A stretch of DNA of 64,000 nucleotides, from NCBI GenBank assembly GCA_964019155.1, contig OZ025240.1, positions 85,206,537-85,270,536 of the forward strand, in the 5' to 3' direction. The notes under the pieces are model-generated. The model saw only the letters and a program-made list of their open reading frames with translations. It did no database searches and was not told the DNA's origin. The translations under genes and the position numbers were made by a program. The DNA is from Osedax fenrisi. Its lineage: Eukaryota; Annelida; Polychaeta; Sabellida; Siboglinidae. Below are positions 48,846 to 62,500 of the stretch, piece by piece. Within the stretch, counting starts at the first letter, position 1. Each line of letters opens with the position of its first letter.

Positions 48846-51800
48846 CTATTTGTATATGAATATATATGAATATTTAGATTTTTTAAATTTTTTAAAATTA
48901 GTATATTCGTGCAAAGACTAATATCCCTACGGCAGAATAACAGAGATCAAGCGCACATAGCGTGATCATTGATCGGTCCTAAATGTATCAAGGACAGGGG
49001 AATTCAAAAATAAATCTATTGTATACTATATTATATTGTTGTAATATATGTATGCTAAGCAAGCTCGACCTAGTAATGTTGGGTAATAAATGTAAAGAAG
49101 CTATACTATATATTACATATATATATATACATAGTTTTCTTGAGGGGCCACCCATATCCCCTGTATCCTCCCCGCATAACGCTACACCACACGCGATGTA
49201 AACACCCCCCACCCCCACCCCCCCCGTCGAACAGAAAGATGATATACGAGACCTACTCTCTCGAGAAGCCGCAGAACCAAAACATAATCTACGCCTACCA
49301 CAAGGATCAGGAGTACACGATAACCACATCAACGTGGCATACATACGTAGAGATGTCCGACATCCGCGTTAGGGCTCCGTTCGTCGGTACCACGATCTTC
49401 GAGAGCTATCTACTAGAGGTTACGCCCCCCAGTCACGCCCCGCCCCCGGCCACGCCCCCTATAGTATAGGTGGCGCTACGCGTAGTCAGCCGATATCTAA
49501 CGGCCAGATATTATATGGTTTTATACTCGTGCGGTATAATTATCATGATATTAAGGGGGTATCCCACTACCGGTATTTCCGGAAATAGTGTTCGGAAATG
49601 TTTACTAGAAAGTGATTTTCTAGCAAGTTAACTACAATTGTAGTGGGGTACACTTACTTTCCGTCAACTTACCGGAAATATAGTATTTTAAAGGGGGTAT
49701 CCTACTACAACTTGCTAGAAAATCACTTTCTAGCAAACATTTCCGGACATTATTTCCGGAAATACTGGTAGTGGGATGTGACCCCCTTTATGCAAACAAT
49801 TCGTATGCACATATATGCAATAATGTGTGCACATTTGTTGCGCAATATAGTATTATTTACTGAGTTATGATTACAACATATATGTTGTATGTATCCTATA
49901 GGTTGCACATGTAAATATGTTAAGATATCTATTACTTGTATGTTTATGTTGATCTTAAACACGATATAGGGGATGTGAGGGGTTGTATATAATTGCATAA
50001 TTATTAAAATATCAATAACTCCTAAGAGTTAATATAATTAATGTATGTTATCATATGATTTAAAATGTTTAATATAATATTAAAATAAGATATATTTTTA
50101 ATATTATTATATTTCAGATGTCATGAGAGATTATATATATTAACATACAGTTGAACATAAATTATACTTTTTGAATAGCATGTTATATATCACGTATACG
50201 TGATCTCAAATCTGTGTTTACTATCGTGATTACAATTGTATTAATTAAATATAATTAATTAAACAGCATGATCGATAACGTATATATTATTTATATAAAT
50301 ATAGTGTTCGATACATATTGATACGAAATATTACGGTAACTGTAAAACGTTTTAATTTCTTTAATTTTTTAATTTCGTATTATTCTTTGTTTATTTCTAT
50401 ATCATATGTTACCGTTAGAAAATATTTATACTTTATACTTTCGATTATATTTTAGGCTATGTATTTGCTTAAATAAATTAGCAATCAATCAATACGATAA
50501 CCTCGTTATAATATTTAAGTTAGTTATTGATTATGAAGTACCATTTTAATTACTAACAAATATAAACAAAAGAATAATTATTAAAATATATTGTTATTGT
50601 TATTGTTATTTTATGTGGTGGAGTCCTTTAATCCCATCCAGGAACTTAGATGAAGTTTTCACTTATAACCATATATAGCTCTAATGTCCTTTCAAAGCCG
50701 TTCTCGTGTTAAGGCATCCATGGTTTTAACGAGAGCCGATCATTTATTTATATACAATTATATAAGATCACTTCTAAATATTATTTTATGACCTATTTTA
50801 ATGGTCCGGACGAGGCTCGAATCCGCGTCCTACTGGTTGTGTTTCTGAAGTTTTAGCCAACTGAGCCACATGGGTAATTATATACATATATATGTACAAT
50901 AGATTAATAATAATGTTGATTCTAAATAACATTAAGTAATAGGTACATACGATAACAACGATAATATAGCTCATAATTCTCTCCATTATTTTCTTCTCCG
51001 CACAACAAGAACTATCTTTCCATTGAGAGCCATTCTTTCTATTAACGTAACGAACTTTACTATTCAATACATATTAAGGTACATATATAGTATGCGTATA
51101 CATGAAAATTAAAGTATGATGACGATAATGATAATAAACTTTTATTAAGAATAATAATATCGCTCTTCGCTCGTACGGGAAGAAAATAATAAATAAATAT
51201 TAATAAAATAATTATATATAAATATAACAATAATTCTCGATACAAATTAGATAATAATAATACGTTGAAGATAAAACGAGACAAAAATAACAATAATTAA
51301 AACATAAGCGCTATTCTATTGCATTGCATATCGTAACAAACGTTATAACAATGGCGAGTTACTCGAATCGTAGCTCGACGTTAACATCGCCCACCCAATG
51401 CTTTCATTAGAGTTTCGCCTACCACTGTAACTACAAGATAAGCATCAAGTTACTAGTGCAGTACATAGTGCCGACACCGTCCATGATCAGCTACAATGAA
51501 ATAGTGACGCTTCCCTCGAAGAAGAGACTCGTTAAACTGTTAGACACGTATCCTTATGTATAATTAGTGTACACTATAAAAGTTTACTATACAATTTACT
51601 ATAAAAGTATACTTTTATAGTAAAAATGAAATTCTACTTAGTAAAATAATATATATAGCGATATTCCTGAACTTGAGCGATAATAAGGTATCATTTCATA
51701 ACAAAATCCTCTGCATATCATTGCATTACCCTCTAGTTATGCAATCTGTATTTACTGTACAATCAACAGTATCATAACGATACATATAATGTGACTGCTT

Positions 51801-51902
51801 CGCGTTTCGAATGCACTCCGTAACCTCTACCTATCACGTGATTTATCTCTTGTAAACCTATCTCTTTAACGTTTTTTATAACCACAAACCGATCATGATA
51901 TG

Positions 51903-51949
<47 letters not shown>

Positions 51950-52667
51950 TGTTCTATTTATGTTACAATTATTTCATTTATTGTACACATTTGATTACAC
52001 TATTATTAATAATGATTTATTGGTTTATCTATTAACCCTTTAAACTATTTAAACAATTATATATCAATTCTGTAGTGAATATGTTTGATAACTATAATAT
52101 GCATTATTGAAATACTGAATTAAATTAAATAAAGAATGATTTCAATTCATCTCTTACACCTCCTCCTCCTCCTCATTATCATCCTCTCCGACTCCTCGTC
52201 CCCATACTTCACCTCCTCCACTACATCCATATCATCATACTCCTAATTACCCTTTTCTTCTTCACCTTCTTCCTTATCATCCTCCTATTACCCCCTCCTT
52301 CTCTACCCCCCACCAATCCACCTTCACCCCATACCTACACGCACACGCCTCACATATAGATTTAGGTTCGAGAAGCCGGTCTACAAGTACAAGATCTTCA
52401 TCAGCTGCAACATATCGGCCATAGTGCACGAGCGCCACCGCCTCGACAAGTGCGTACCCATGAACGTGACAGTGAAGAGCTCTCGCTTCGATAGTCAGGT
52501 GTACAAGACGCAGTGCCACTTCAACGGAACAGGTAACCCCACCTAGCGCGCTTATTCTAGGTGTATTATATTGTTATTTTTATTATTTTTATTATCAGAT
52601 GTAGGCAATGCCGCGCTAATTATATAAGCAGTGTTGCTTATCGAGACAATTACCCCATTATCGTAAT

Positions 52668-52708
<41 letters not shown>

Positions 52709-54620
52709 ATTGGTATCGTTTTTCGTTATTTTATTTGGTTGAGTCATTTCTTCCCATCCGGGAACTTAGATGAAGTCGTCACTTATAACCATATATGGCT
52801 CTAATGTCCATTCGAAGCCGCTCTCGTGATAAGGCATCCATGGTTTTAATGAGAGCCGATCATTTATTTATAAACAATTATATAAGATCACTTTTAAATA
52901 TTATTTTAAGACCTATTTTAATGGTCCGGACGAGGAATGTTAGATTTAATATATATAATCTAACAAACGATATCAATATTATATGTTAAAACATTGTTTT
53001 TTTACTTATCCGAGAATATATTTCCGACAGGTTTGATACATTTCTTATAATATATCACAAAACCTCCCTCCAATGCTTACTTCTCCTCCTACTTCTCCTA
53101 ATATATATCTGCCTCTTGCCCATCTACTATTCCTCCTCCTCCTCTTCCCCCTCCTCTTCCTCATCTTACTCGTCCGACTCCTCCTATAGATCAGTGCACT
53201 TTCACGATAAAAAGTCCCATGATCCACGTCGACCACTATCTGAGCCTGAGGTACTCGGGAAATAAAACCTCCGACTTCCAATTCAAGATCTATAAGCAAG
53301 GTTATCCACGATCACATTATATGTATCCGCTATATGTTAAGATGGTATAATAATAATCGAGGTTTTATTTATTAATATAAGAATACCTTACTAGCGAGTC
53401 GATTGCCGTTATATAGTCCGAATGGTGTGTAATGATGCATGATGGATTATATAACGCAGATAATAATTCGAATATTGGAACATCCTATTATTCGAGTTTA
53501 TGGAGGAGGGGGTTATATCAAATAATGACATAATACAATATATACACTATTAAAAATGAGGGTACAGCGAGTGCCTTTGTTAGGGTGTAAGTAGTTTCCC
53601 CATAGCCGTACCCCATTTAAGGTACAATTTGAATAAATATGATCAGTACCCTAAAAATGATCAAACTGTACCCTAAAGAATTGTATCTGGTTGTACTCTA
53701 ATTATATGATACAGTGTACCCTAATGCTATTATATGATATATACCATAATTGAATTACATGCTATGTAAATATAATAATTACGTACCCTAATATTTAACA
53801 TAGCTGTACCCTAATAAATACATAGAGTGTACACTAATATATTGAACAGTCATGTACCTTAATATTTAACATATATGTACCATAAAAATATATATATATT
53901 GTACCCTAGTGAGTTTAAAAGTCGTGTACCCTATTTAGTGTACATGGTAAATTGTTGTGCTATTTTAACGATATGTAACCTATAAATTGAATTCGATTTA
54001 CCCTAATTGTTAACAATGTATGTGTTATATATATTGCTATAGCCTGATGAACGTACCCCATATTCCTATCTCACTATCCTATCGTTCTACGTTAATGCAT
54101 CAGTGAATTCCATGGATTAATGAATTAATATTAATATAATAGCAAATCAAATTATAATATAATTAGAATACATATACACCCACCTAAAACCCATATATAT
54201 ATATATCAATTAATTTAAATAATATAGAATTTATTGCCTTATAATATGTATTAATGCGATGTGGTTATGAATGTATTACTTAATAATATGTGCGTTACTG
54301 TTACGAAATATACATTGGTTTTCGATTACGTCATATAGAGTAGAAGGGTGTAAGAATATCTATCTGGAAGTATATCAAATAGGATAATTTAAGTAAAATG
54401 TAATAAATTATTTTGTTGATATATTTACACGATATTTTTCTTATGCAATACTAACTCTCGCAAAACTATATTTTATTATTATACCCTATAGGGTATTATG
54501 GTATACGTTTGTACTATAGTATATAGTATAATGTAGTAGCTATATACTATGTCGTAAAGGTGATCAATTAGATGCATTAATAATAAACGGATTCATAAGA
54601 AATATACTAGCCAGTATCAC

Positions 54621-54671
<51 letters not shown>

Positions 54672-54968
54672 TGTATACACCTGTATGTATATATATATAG
54701 GTATATATATATATATATAAGTATACATATCGTGATAATCTATTGACATAAGCGCATTACCGTGAATACAATTACAAAAGTATAAAGAGTATATATATAC
54801 ATATGCATACATCTGGCTAGAGTCTAAAGTAGAGCAACTATATTTTATTTCATAAATAATTATATAAATTATAAATTATAATTTTACATATCGGAATTTT
54901 ACTATATGAAAATAAATTAACAAATTCTATAATCATTATCCGACCCTACTTTACTATAGTTACTAATA

Positions 54969-55020
<52 letters not shown>

Positions 55021-56174
55021 TTAGTATTATAGCGTAGCGCCCTTGGCGACAATGTAATGAAGTCATTATTTATATACTAGGATATACATGATATGCCTAT
55101 AAGTACAATAATACGGTCCGCAATACAAACCTTGGTATACGTGTGTACGTGTGATATTGATGACGCATAACGACGCTGATTCACTATAATACACACACAC
55201 ACGTCGTGTGTGTGTGTATTATAGTGAATCAGCGTCGTTATGCGTCATCAATACGTGGTGATTAGTTATCGAGCTATAGGTATATTGGTATCGGACGAAT
55301 AGAATAGTGGGCGTGTTTCTCGTGTGAACTCCGGCGTCACGCTCGAACGAGTTTCTGTTGCAAACTCCTGCGTCACGCTCGAACGAGTTTCTCGTACTAA
55401 CTATAACGTCGACGTCACTATTACGTGTAACATCCCGTACAGCTTGCCACGAGAGACACAATGTCACCGCTAGGTCTGTATGCGTCGTACAGGACATGCG
55501 CTACGAGGAGTTCTTCAGCAGCCCGCGCAAGTACATCGCCAATAACTCAACCGAAGGTGAGTCTCTATAGATATCTCTCTCTCTATCTCTCACCATCTTT
55601 CTATGGCTCTCTCTCTCTTTCTCCCTACATCTCTATATATCCCACCCCTTTCTTTCTATTTGTCTCTATATCGCTTTCACTCTTCTTCTATGTAACCATA
55701 TTCCTCTCCCTCTCTCTTTCTCTGTATCCCTCTATATCGCTTTCATTCTTACTCTCTTTCGCTATATTTCTCTCCCTATATCTCTCTCGTTTTCACTCTT
55801 CCTCTTTTTCATTATCTATCTTTCTCTTTCTTTCATTCTATATTATTATCCTTCCCTCTCTCTCTCTCTCTCCTCTTACCTTTATGTCACTTGCCATCTC
55901 TATCACTATATCTATATATCACTATATTTATCCATCTCTCCCAATTCCACTATATCTTTCTTTCAGTCTCTATTAGTATATCTTCATTTCTCTAGCTACG
56001 TCTTTTACTTGTTTGTATCTATATCTCTATTTCTATATATCTATTTCTATATATATCATAGTTATCCCACTCTCTCTCTCTCCCTCTCTCTTTCTCTTCC
56101 CTATACATATATGTATTTCTTTCTTTCTTGTATTCTCTCTATCTACATATTATATATATATATATGTATATATA

Positions 56175-56210
<36 letters not shown>

Positions 56211-56464
56211 TTTTAAGTAATAGAGTAATAACGTTTTCACATGTTTCACAATTTTAACTGATTAAATTATGGAATTATATATATAAAATACATAAGTGAA
56301 GTAATAGGTGAAATAATGTAATGTAATATATTATAATTATATCAATAGAAAATATGCGCCATTTACATTTATGAATGTACTTTATCACGTTACACCTAAA
56401 TATAATGTAATCATAGATAATTATATTATAGCATATATTCTATATATCACTATAGTGATATATA

Positions 56465-56514
<50 letters not shown>

Positions 56515-59500
56515 CGCGTGTAAGTCTTAGTGTATCCCTCAATATTAATTAGATTACATATTTAATGATAAAGGAATACATTTATATTTAGAATTATATT
56601 ATGTAAAGGTCAATAGTATTTGCATGTTACAAGTATTCACCTTGGTTTAGCATACCTATAATTATAATTAATATCAATATAGTATTATTATATGATTATT
56701 ATTATCCGCCCGATGATCTTTAAATGTATAATAATATAATAATAATTCATTAAATATATATGTACACGTGATATTTTGTTATATATTTAATGTTTTTTCG
56801 ACTTTCGGGTTGTACTGATAATTTCCATAGTCGCTATTAATTATAAAAGTATACTTTTAATATATATATATATTATGTTGCTATTAATAGAATAGCAACA
56901 TAATAGCAGCATAATAGCACAATGTAAACATTTTAGGCTATTATTGATGCTATTATTCTATTATTATGAGGCTATTACTGTTAGCCGAGAGATAACGTTA
57001 ACCCTTAACCTTTAACCCCTGCAGGTGTATACAGCCTGACCATCTGGCGGCTCTACATCACCGAACATCAGAGAGGCAGCACTATGAACTTCTTCGTCAC
57101 AAACTTTAAACACACCAAAGTATTCGTTAGTACACATGTATAGTATATATAATATAGTAAGATATAGTATATATAATATAGTAAGGTATAGTATATAGAA
57201 TAAAGTAAGGTATAGTATATAGAATATAGTAAGGTATACCTTAAAAAAAGGTATACCTTAAAAGTAAGGTATATACTATATATATAGTATATAGAATATA
57301 GTAAGGTATGTTATATAGAATATAGTATATTGTATAGAATAGTATATTTATAGTATGGTATATGTATATCATAGTATAATCTTTTATACATAATTATATA
57401 AGATCACTTCTAAATATTATGTAAAATATATGTAATTGTTCCGGGCGGGACTCGAACCCGCGACCTACTGATTGTGTGTTGACGCGTTAGCCAACTGAGC
57501 CACGCAGGTAGTTAAGTATTCACTATTAACTATTCACCATTAACCACTCATTCATCATTATTCACACGCGCACACCCTCCGTCGCAGAAGTACCAGATAT
57601 GTTTCAGCCACTCGAAGATCCCCCTGAAGGAGGACAATCTGCTGGACTGTCCGCCGGCCAGACTGCGGACAGTCAGAGGACCACGTGACGTGTTCTACGT
57701 ACCCTACCCCCAGCCGGGTATGTACTACATCGTGGTGAAGAGAACCTGTGTCTCCAAGTTAGTACCCGTCGCCTAGTAACCCCGTATACGGGCGTTACGG
57801 CAGCTCGACATGTAGACCGTTGTATAATCTGTTTAAGTGCACGCTTTTCAACTTCTTTGGTTTCTTATTGTTTCCATAATTGTAACGTATGTATTTCATA
57901 TATATAGGAAATATATATATATATATATATATATGTAACCGTGTAACTAGTTACATGTTATGTTATTGTTATTATTATTGAAAGTATAAATGGATGTTAT
58001 GTAATATTATGTAATAGTGTGATTGAGAAATGATTTGTATTTAATAGTGTGATGATATATATTTAATAGTGTGATTGTGAAATGATGTGTATCTGAGCGT
58101 GACGGTGAATAGTATAAATGCGTGTGCACATGGGTAATGAAAACAATGCCAATATAATCATAAAATAAATAAGATCTAAGAAACAACACGATTGATAACA
58201 TAGTAAGTAAATTATATTTACTTCTTGGATCGCGAACCCAGCCGGCAAGGCTACATTTGGTGACAGCGGCGGGATCCAAGAAATCAATCGCTCAGGAGTA
58301 ATACGAGAAACCCGGAAGTACACACGGTACCCGGTAACACAGAAGAGCCAGTCATAGGATCATAGGGACCACAGGTTTATTTGTTCTATGATTATATTGT
58401 GCAGTGGACATTACCCATTGTGAAATATTGTGTGATATAAATCGTGTATGATAAATTGTGGATTATCATAAGAAGATATAGTATTAAATACTGATTTATT
58501 ATATTGATTATATTTATTATTATATATTATAATTGTGAAATATTGTGTGATATAAATCGTGTATGATAAATTGTGGATTATCATAATAAGATATAGTATT
58601 AAATACTGATTTATTATATTGATTATATTTATTATTATATATTATAATTGATTATATTTATATTTTATATTATTATTTATTATATTTAATCTTTATTTAT
58701 ATAATAGTTTATGAAGTTAAGGTCGGGCACTATGACCGATACTAAAGATATAAAATTAGGAGTAGATGATACTTCGTATAATAAATTAAGCATGTATGAT
58801 GGTAGCAGTAGCGTTAAGTATATGGTTAGACAGTGCCGATAGCTGTATAGCCATAAAAGGGTTGAAAGAGGATGCGGCGGCATCATATATATTATATCAC
58901 TTAGCAGGGCAGGCTAGAATAGAGGTATTAATGTTAGGGGAGGACTTAACTAAGGTAAATCAAATTAGGAAGGCATTATTAGATAGATTCGAATTCGAAA
59001 ATAGTATAAACGAAATAATATATAGAATTATGGCTAGGAAACAGAGTAGTGAGGAAGGAGTTATGGAATATTTAGATGCGATGTTAGGACTAGGGCTAGA
59101 ATTGAAACAACAGGAGGAAAAATGGGAGGGAGTAGTTGTAGAAAGTATAAGGAAGAACTTAATATCTAATGAGTTGAGGAGGAGCCTTATTAATAAGAAT
59201 GCTTTATCATTCAAGGAAATAAGAGATCATATTCGGAAATGGAATATTGTGGGGGATGATAGTAATGATGTAAATTGTTATAGAATAAATAGTGATATGT
59301 ATAGAGGAAATAGTGATATGTATAGAGGAAATAGTGATATGTATAGAGGAAATAGTGATATGAGTAGAGGAAATAGTGATATGTATAGAGGAAATAGTGA
59401 TATGTATAGAGGAAATAGTGATATGTATAGAGGAAATAGTGATATGAGTAGAGGAAATAGTGATATGTATAGAGGAAATGGTGACATGAGTAGAGGAAAT

Positions 59501-62500
59501 AGTGATATGAGTAGAGGAAATGGTGGTATATATAGAGGAAATAGTGATATGAGTACAGGAAATGGTGAAATGTATAGGGGAAATAGTGATATGAGTAGAG
59601 GAAATGGTGGTATGAGTAGAGGGAACGGTGGTATGTATAGAGGAAATGGTGTTATGTATAGAGGAAATAATGAGAGAGGTACATATAGAGAAAATAGTGC
59701 TATAAGTAGAGGGGGTTATATGGGATATAGAGGTAGACCAATACAATGCTATAGATGTGGCATGCATGGCCATTTAGCAAATGTCTGTAGAAATTTTTAC
59801 AATTTTCCCAATTAAGTGCGCATTGGGAAAATTGTAAACAGCGCGTTGGTTTAATAGGTAGTTGTGAAACAGTGAATATTAACATAGGACAACATACTTT
59901 AAATTGTACGTTAGACACCGGAAGTCAAGTATCAATTGTTCCATTGTGGTTTTTTGAAAAATTATATAGAGTAAAACTACAGACTAAACCTGATTGGCTA
60001 ATAGTTAAATCAGCAAGTGGAGATACTATGAAATATATAGGATATTTTATGACGGATATTAGAATTTCGGGTATAATAATTAGGAATAAGGGATTTTTAG
60101 TTACGAATAATGATACATTAAAAATAATAGGTATGAATATATTAAGGGAACTAAGGTTTATAGGTAAACAGACAACGTTAGGAACAGGGGATAAAACGGT
60201 TAAGGTAAATGCATTAGAAATTCATAAGAGATTAATAAATGAGGATATACATATAGATAGTAATACGAGAAAGTTATTAGAAAATTTATTAAATAAATAT
60301 GAGGATATATTTGCAGTAAGTGGTATTAATTCTCCTTCATCTGCTGGTAGTCATCGTATAAGGACGATAAATGACATACCAGTATGTCAACCTTACAGAA
60401 GGATTCCTCCAACTGAAGTGAAAGCAGTCAAAGATCATATAAATAATCTAATAAGGGAAGGAGTTATAGAAGAATCATCAAGTATGTATTCCAGTCCTAT
60501 TGTGTTAGTTAAAAAGAAATCTGGAGAACTAAGAATGTGCGTGGATTATCGTAAACTAAATGCGAAAGTGGTAAGAGATCAATATCCATTACCTAGAGTT
60601 GACGATTCGTTGGACGCTGTAGCAGGGTCAATATGGTTTACCACACTTGATCTAAAGTCAGCATATAGTCAGATACCTGTAATACCAGAGGACCAAAACA
60701 AAACCGCATTTTCGACACCGTTTGGTCTTTATAATTTTAAAAGGATGCCATTTGGTCTTGCAAATGCACCAGCAACTTTCCAAAGAATAATGGCCAATTT
60801 ATTTAGGAGAGAGTTAATGCAGGGAGTAATATGTTATTTAGATGATATCCTTATATATTCACATACAATTGAAGAACATCTCAAACTAATAGAAATTGTA
60901 CTAGAAAGACTCCAATCTGTAAATCTTCGATTAAACAGTGAAAAATGCTCGTGGTTCCATAAATCAGTTAGTTTTCTAGGACATATAATTTCAGAAGATG
61001 GGATAGCGACAGATGACGATAAACTAAAAGTAGTTAGAGATTGGGAGAAACCACAAACGATTAAACAATTACGTTCATTTATAGGTTTTGCCTCTTATTA
61101 TGGTAAATTTATACCTAAATTTACTAGTCTATGTAGACCACTACATGAATTGATTATAGAGAAGAATAATGAGAGAGGTACAGTAATAGGGAGGAGATCA
61201 AGTACTAAGATTGAATTAGTGTGGAGTATAGAAGCATTAGAAGCTTTTGAGAATCTGAAAATCAAATTGTGTTCAACACCAATACTGGGATACCCAGATT
61301 ATCATAGGAAATTCAGATTAGATATAGATGCTTCAGACTATGGATTAGGAGCGGTTTTGAGCCAGGAATGTAAAGGAAAAATGAAGGTTATATCATATGC
61401 TAGTAAAACGGTACCAAAAAGTTGGAGGAAGCCTGATTATTCTTCGAAACGGTTAGAGTTTAACGCCCTGGTATGGGCAGTAACAAAGAAATTTAATCAT
61501 TATTTGATTGGAACCGAATGTGATGTATATACCGATAATATTGCACTATCATATATAAATTCAACACATAAATTAAGTGCTTATGAACAGAGAGGAGTTT
61601 CGAAATTAGCCCCTTTCAAACTAAATTATATATATAGAAAGGGAAGGGAGAACGTAAACGCGGATGCATTATCCAGATTAAATAATGTAGAAGTTAATTC
61701 GAAGGGTTTGGTAGTAATAGACAAAGTAAGTAATACTGACCTAGGTACAGACTTAATACCAATGTTCAGTAGAGAGGAGATCATTAGTAAACAGAAAGAG
61801 GATGATGAACTATGTGCGATACGAGAAAAAGTAGAAAAAGGTAATACAAAATTTGAAATAATAGATGGTGTTTTATTTGCGAATAGATGGGGAAATGAAG
61901 CATGTAGGAGGATTATGATTCCAAGATCCTTAATATTTCAGATATTAGAAGGAATACACGATGGCTGTGGACACCAAGGTATAGAAAGGGTAATTCATAG
62001 AGTTAATTTAGAAATGAATTGGAAAGGGAAATATAAAGATATCCGTGATTACATTAGAGGATGTACAGTATGCAACAAAAGTAAGGGAGTAGGAGATGGG
62101 CCCGTAAAAATGGGAAGGTTATCAGCGAGTAGACCACTAGAGATGATATCAATAGATTTCATAACTGTTGACAAATCATCAGACGGTAGAGATTCAATTT
62201 TAGTAATCACAGATATCTTTACTAAATTTACAAAGGCTGTTGCCACTAGAAATCAATCTGCTTTAACAGTGGCAAAAGTTATTTTAAATGAGTGGATATA
62301 TAATTTCGGAATACCCGAAAGAATACATTCAGATCAAGGAAGGGATTTTGTTTCATCTTTAATAAAGGAACTATGTATGTTATTATGTATTAATCAAAGC
62401 AAAACAACATCTTACCACCCAGCCGGTAATGGTCAAACTGAAAGAATGAATAGAACCCTGTTATCATTACTAAGATCGTTATCTGAAGAAAAAAAATCTA

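Noticed and set aside
49140..49469. 109-codon single-exon gene covering exon 3
   Set aside because: The real coding part is 49235-49418. The flanking codons come from C-rich intron sequence, and splice sites on both sides fit the neighbouring exons.
52277..52519. 80-codon minus-strand frame
   Set aside because: Antisense shadow of ectodomain exon 5 and its pyrimidine tract.
55388..55472. Alternative exon start reading YNVDVTITCNIPYS before exon 7
   Set aside because: It looks protein-like but hits a TAG and is out of frame with the well-supported end of exon 7. The acceptor at 55442 with a TACTAAC branch point fits the phases.
55461..55976. 171-codon Ser/Leu/Tyr-rich open frame
   Set aside because: It is the translation of the (CT)n-like intron stretch after exon 7 and runs in a different frame from the exon it overlaps.
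57384..57514. tRNA gene
   Set aside because: The T-arm is good but the anticodon arm does not fold and the sequence continues into SINE body text.
59207..59773. 188-codon minus-strand frame of Ile-Ser-Thr-His repeats
   Set aside because: Antisense shadow of the 21-bp minisatellite in gag.
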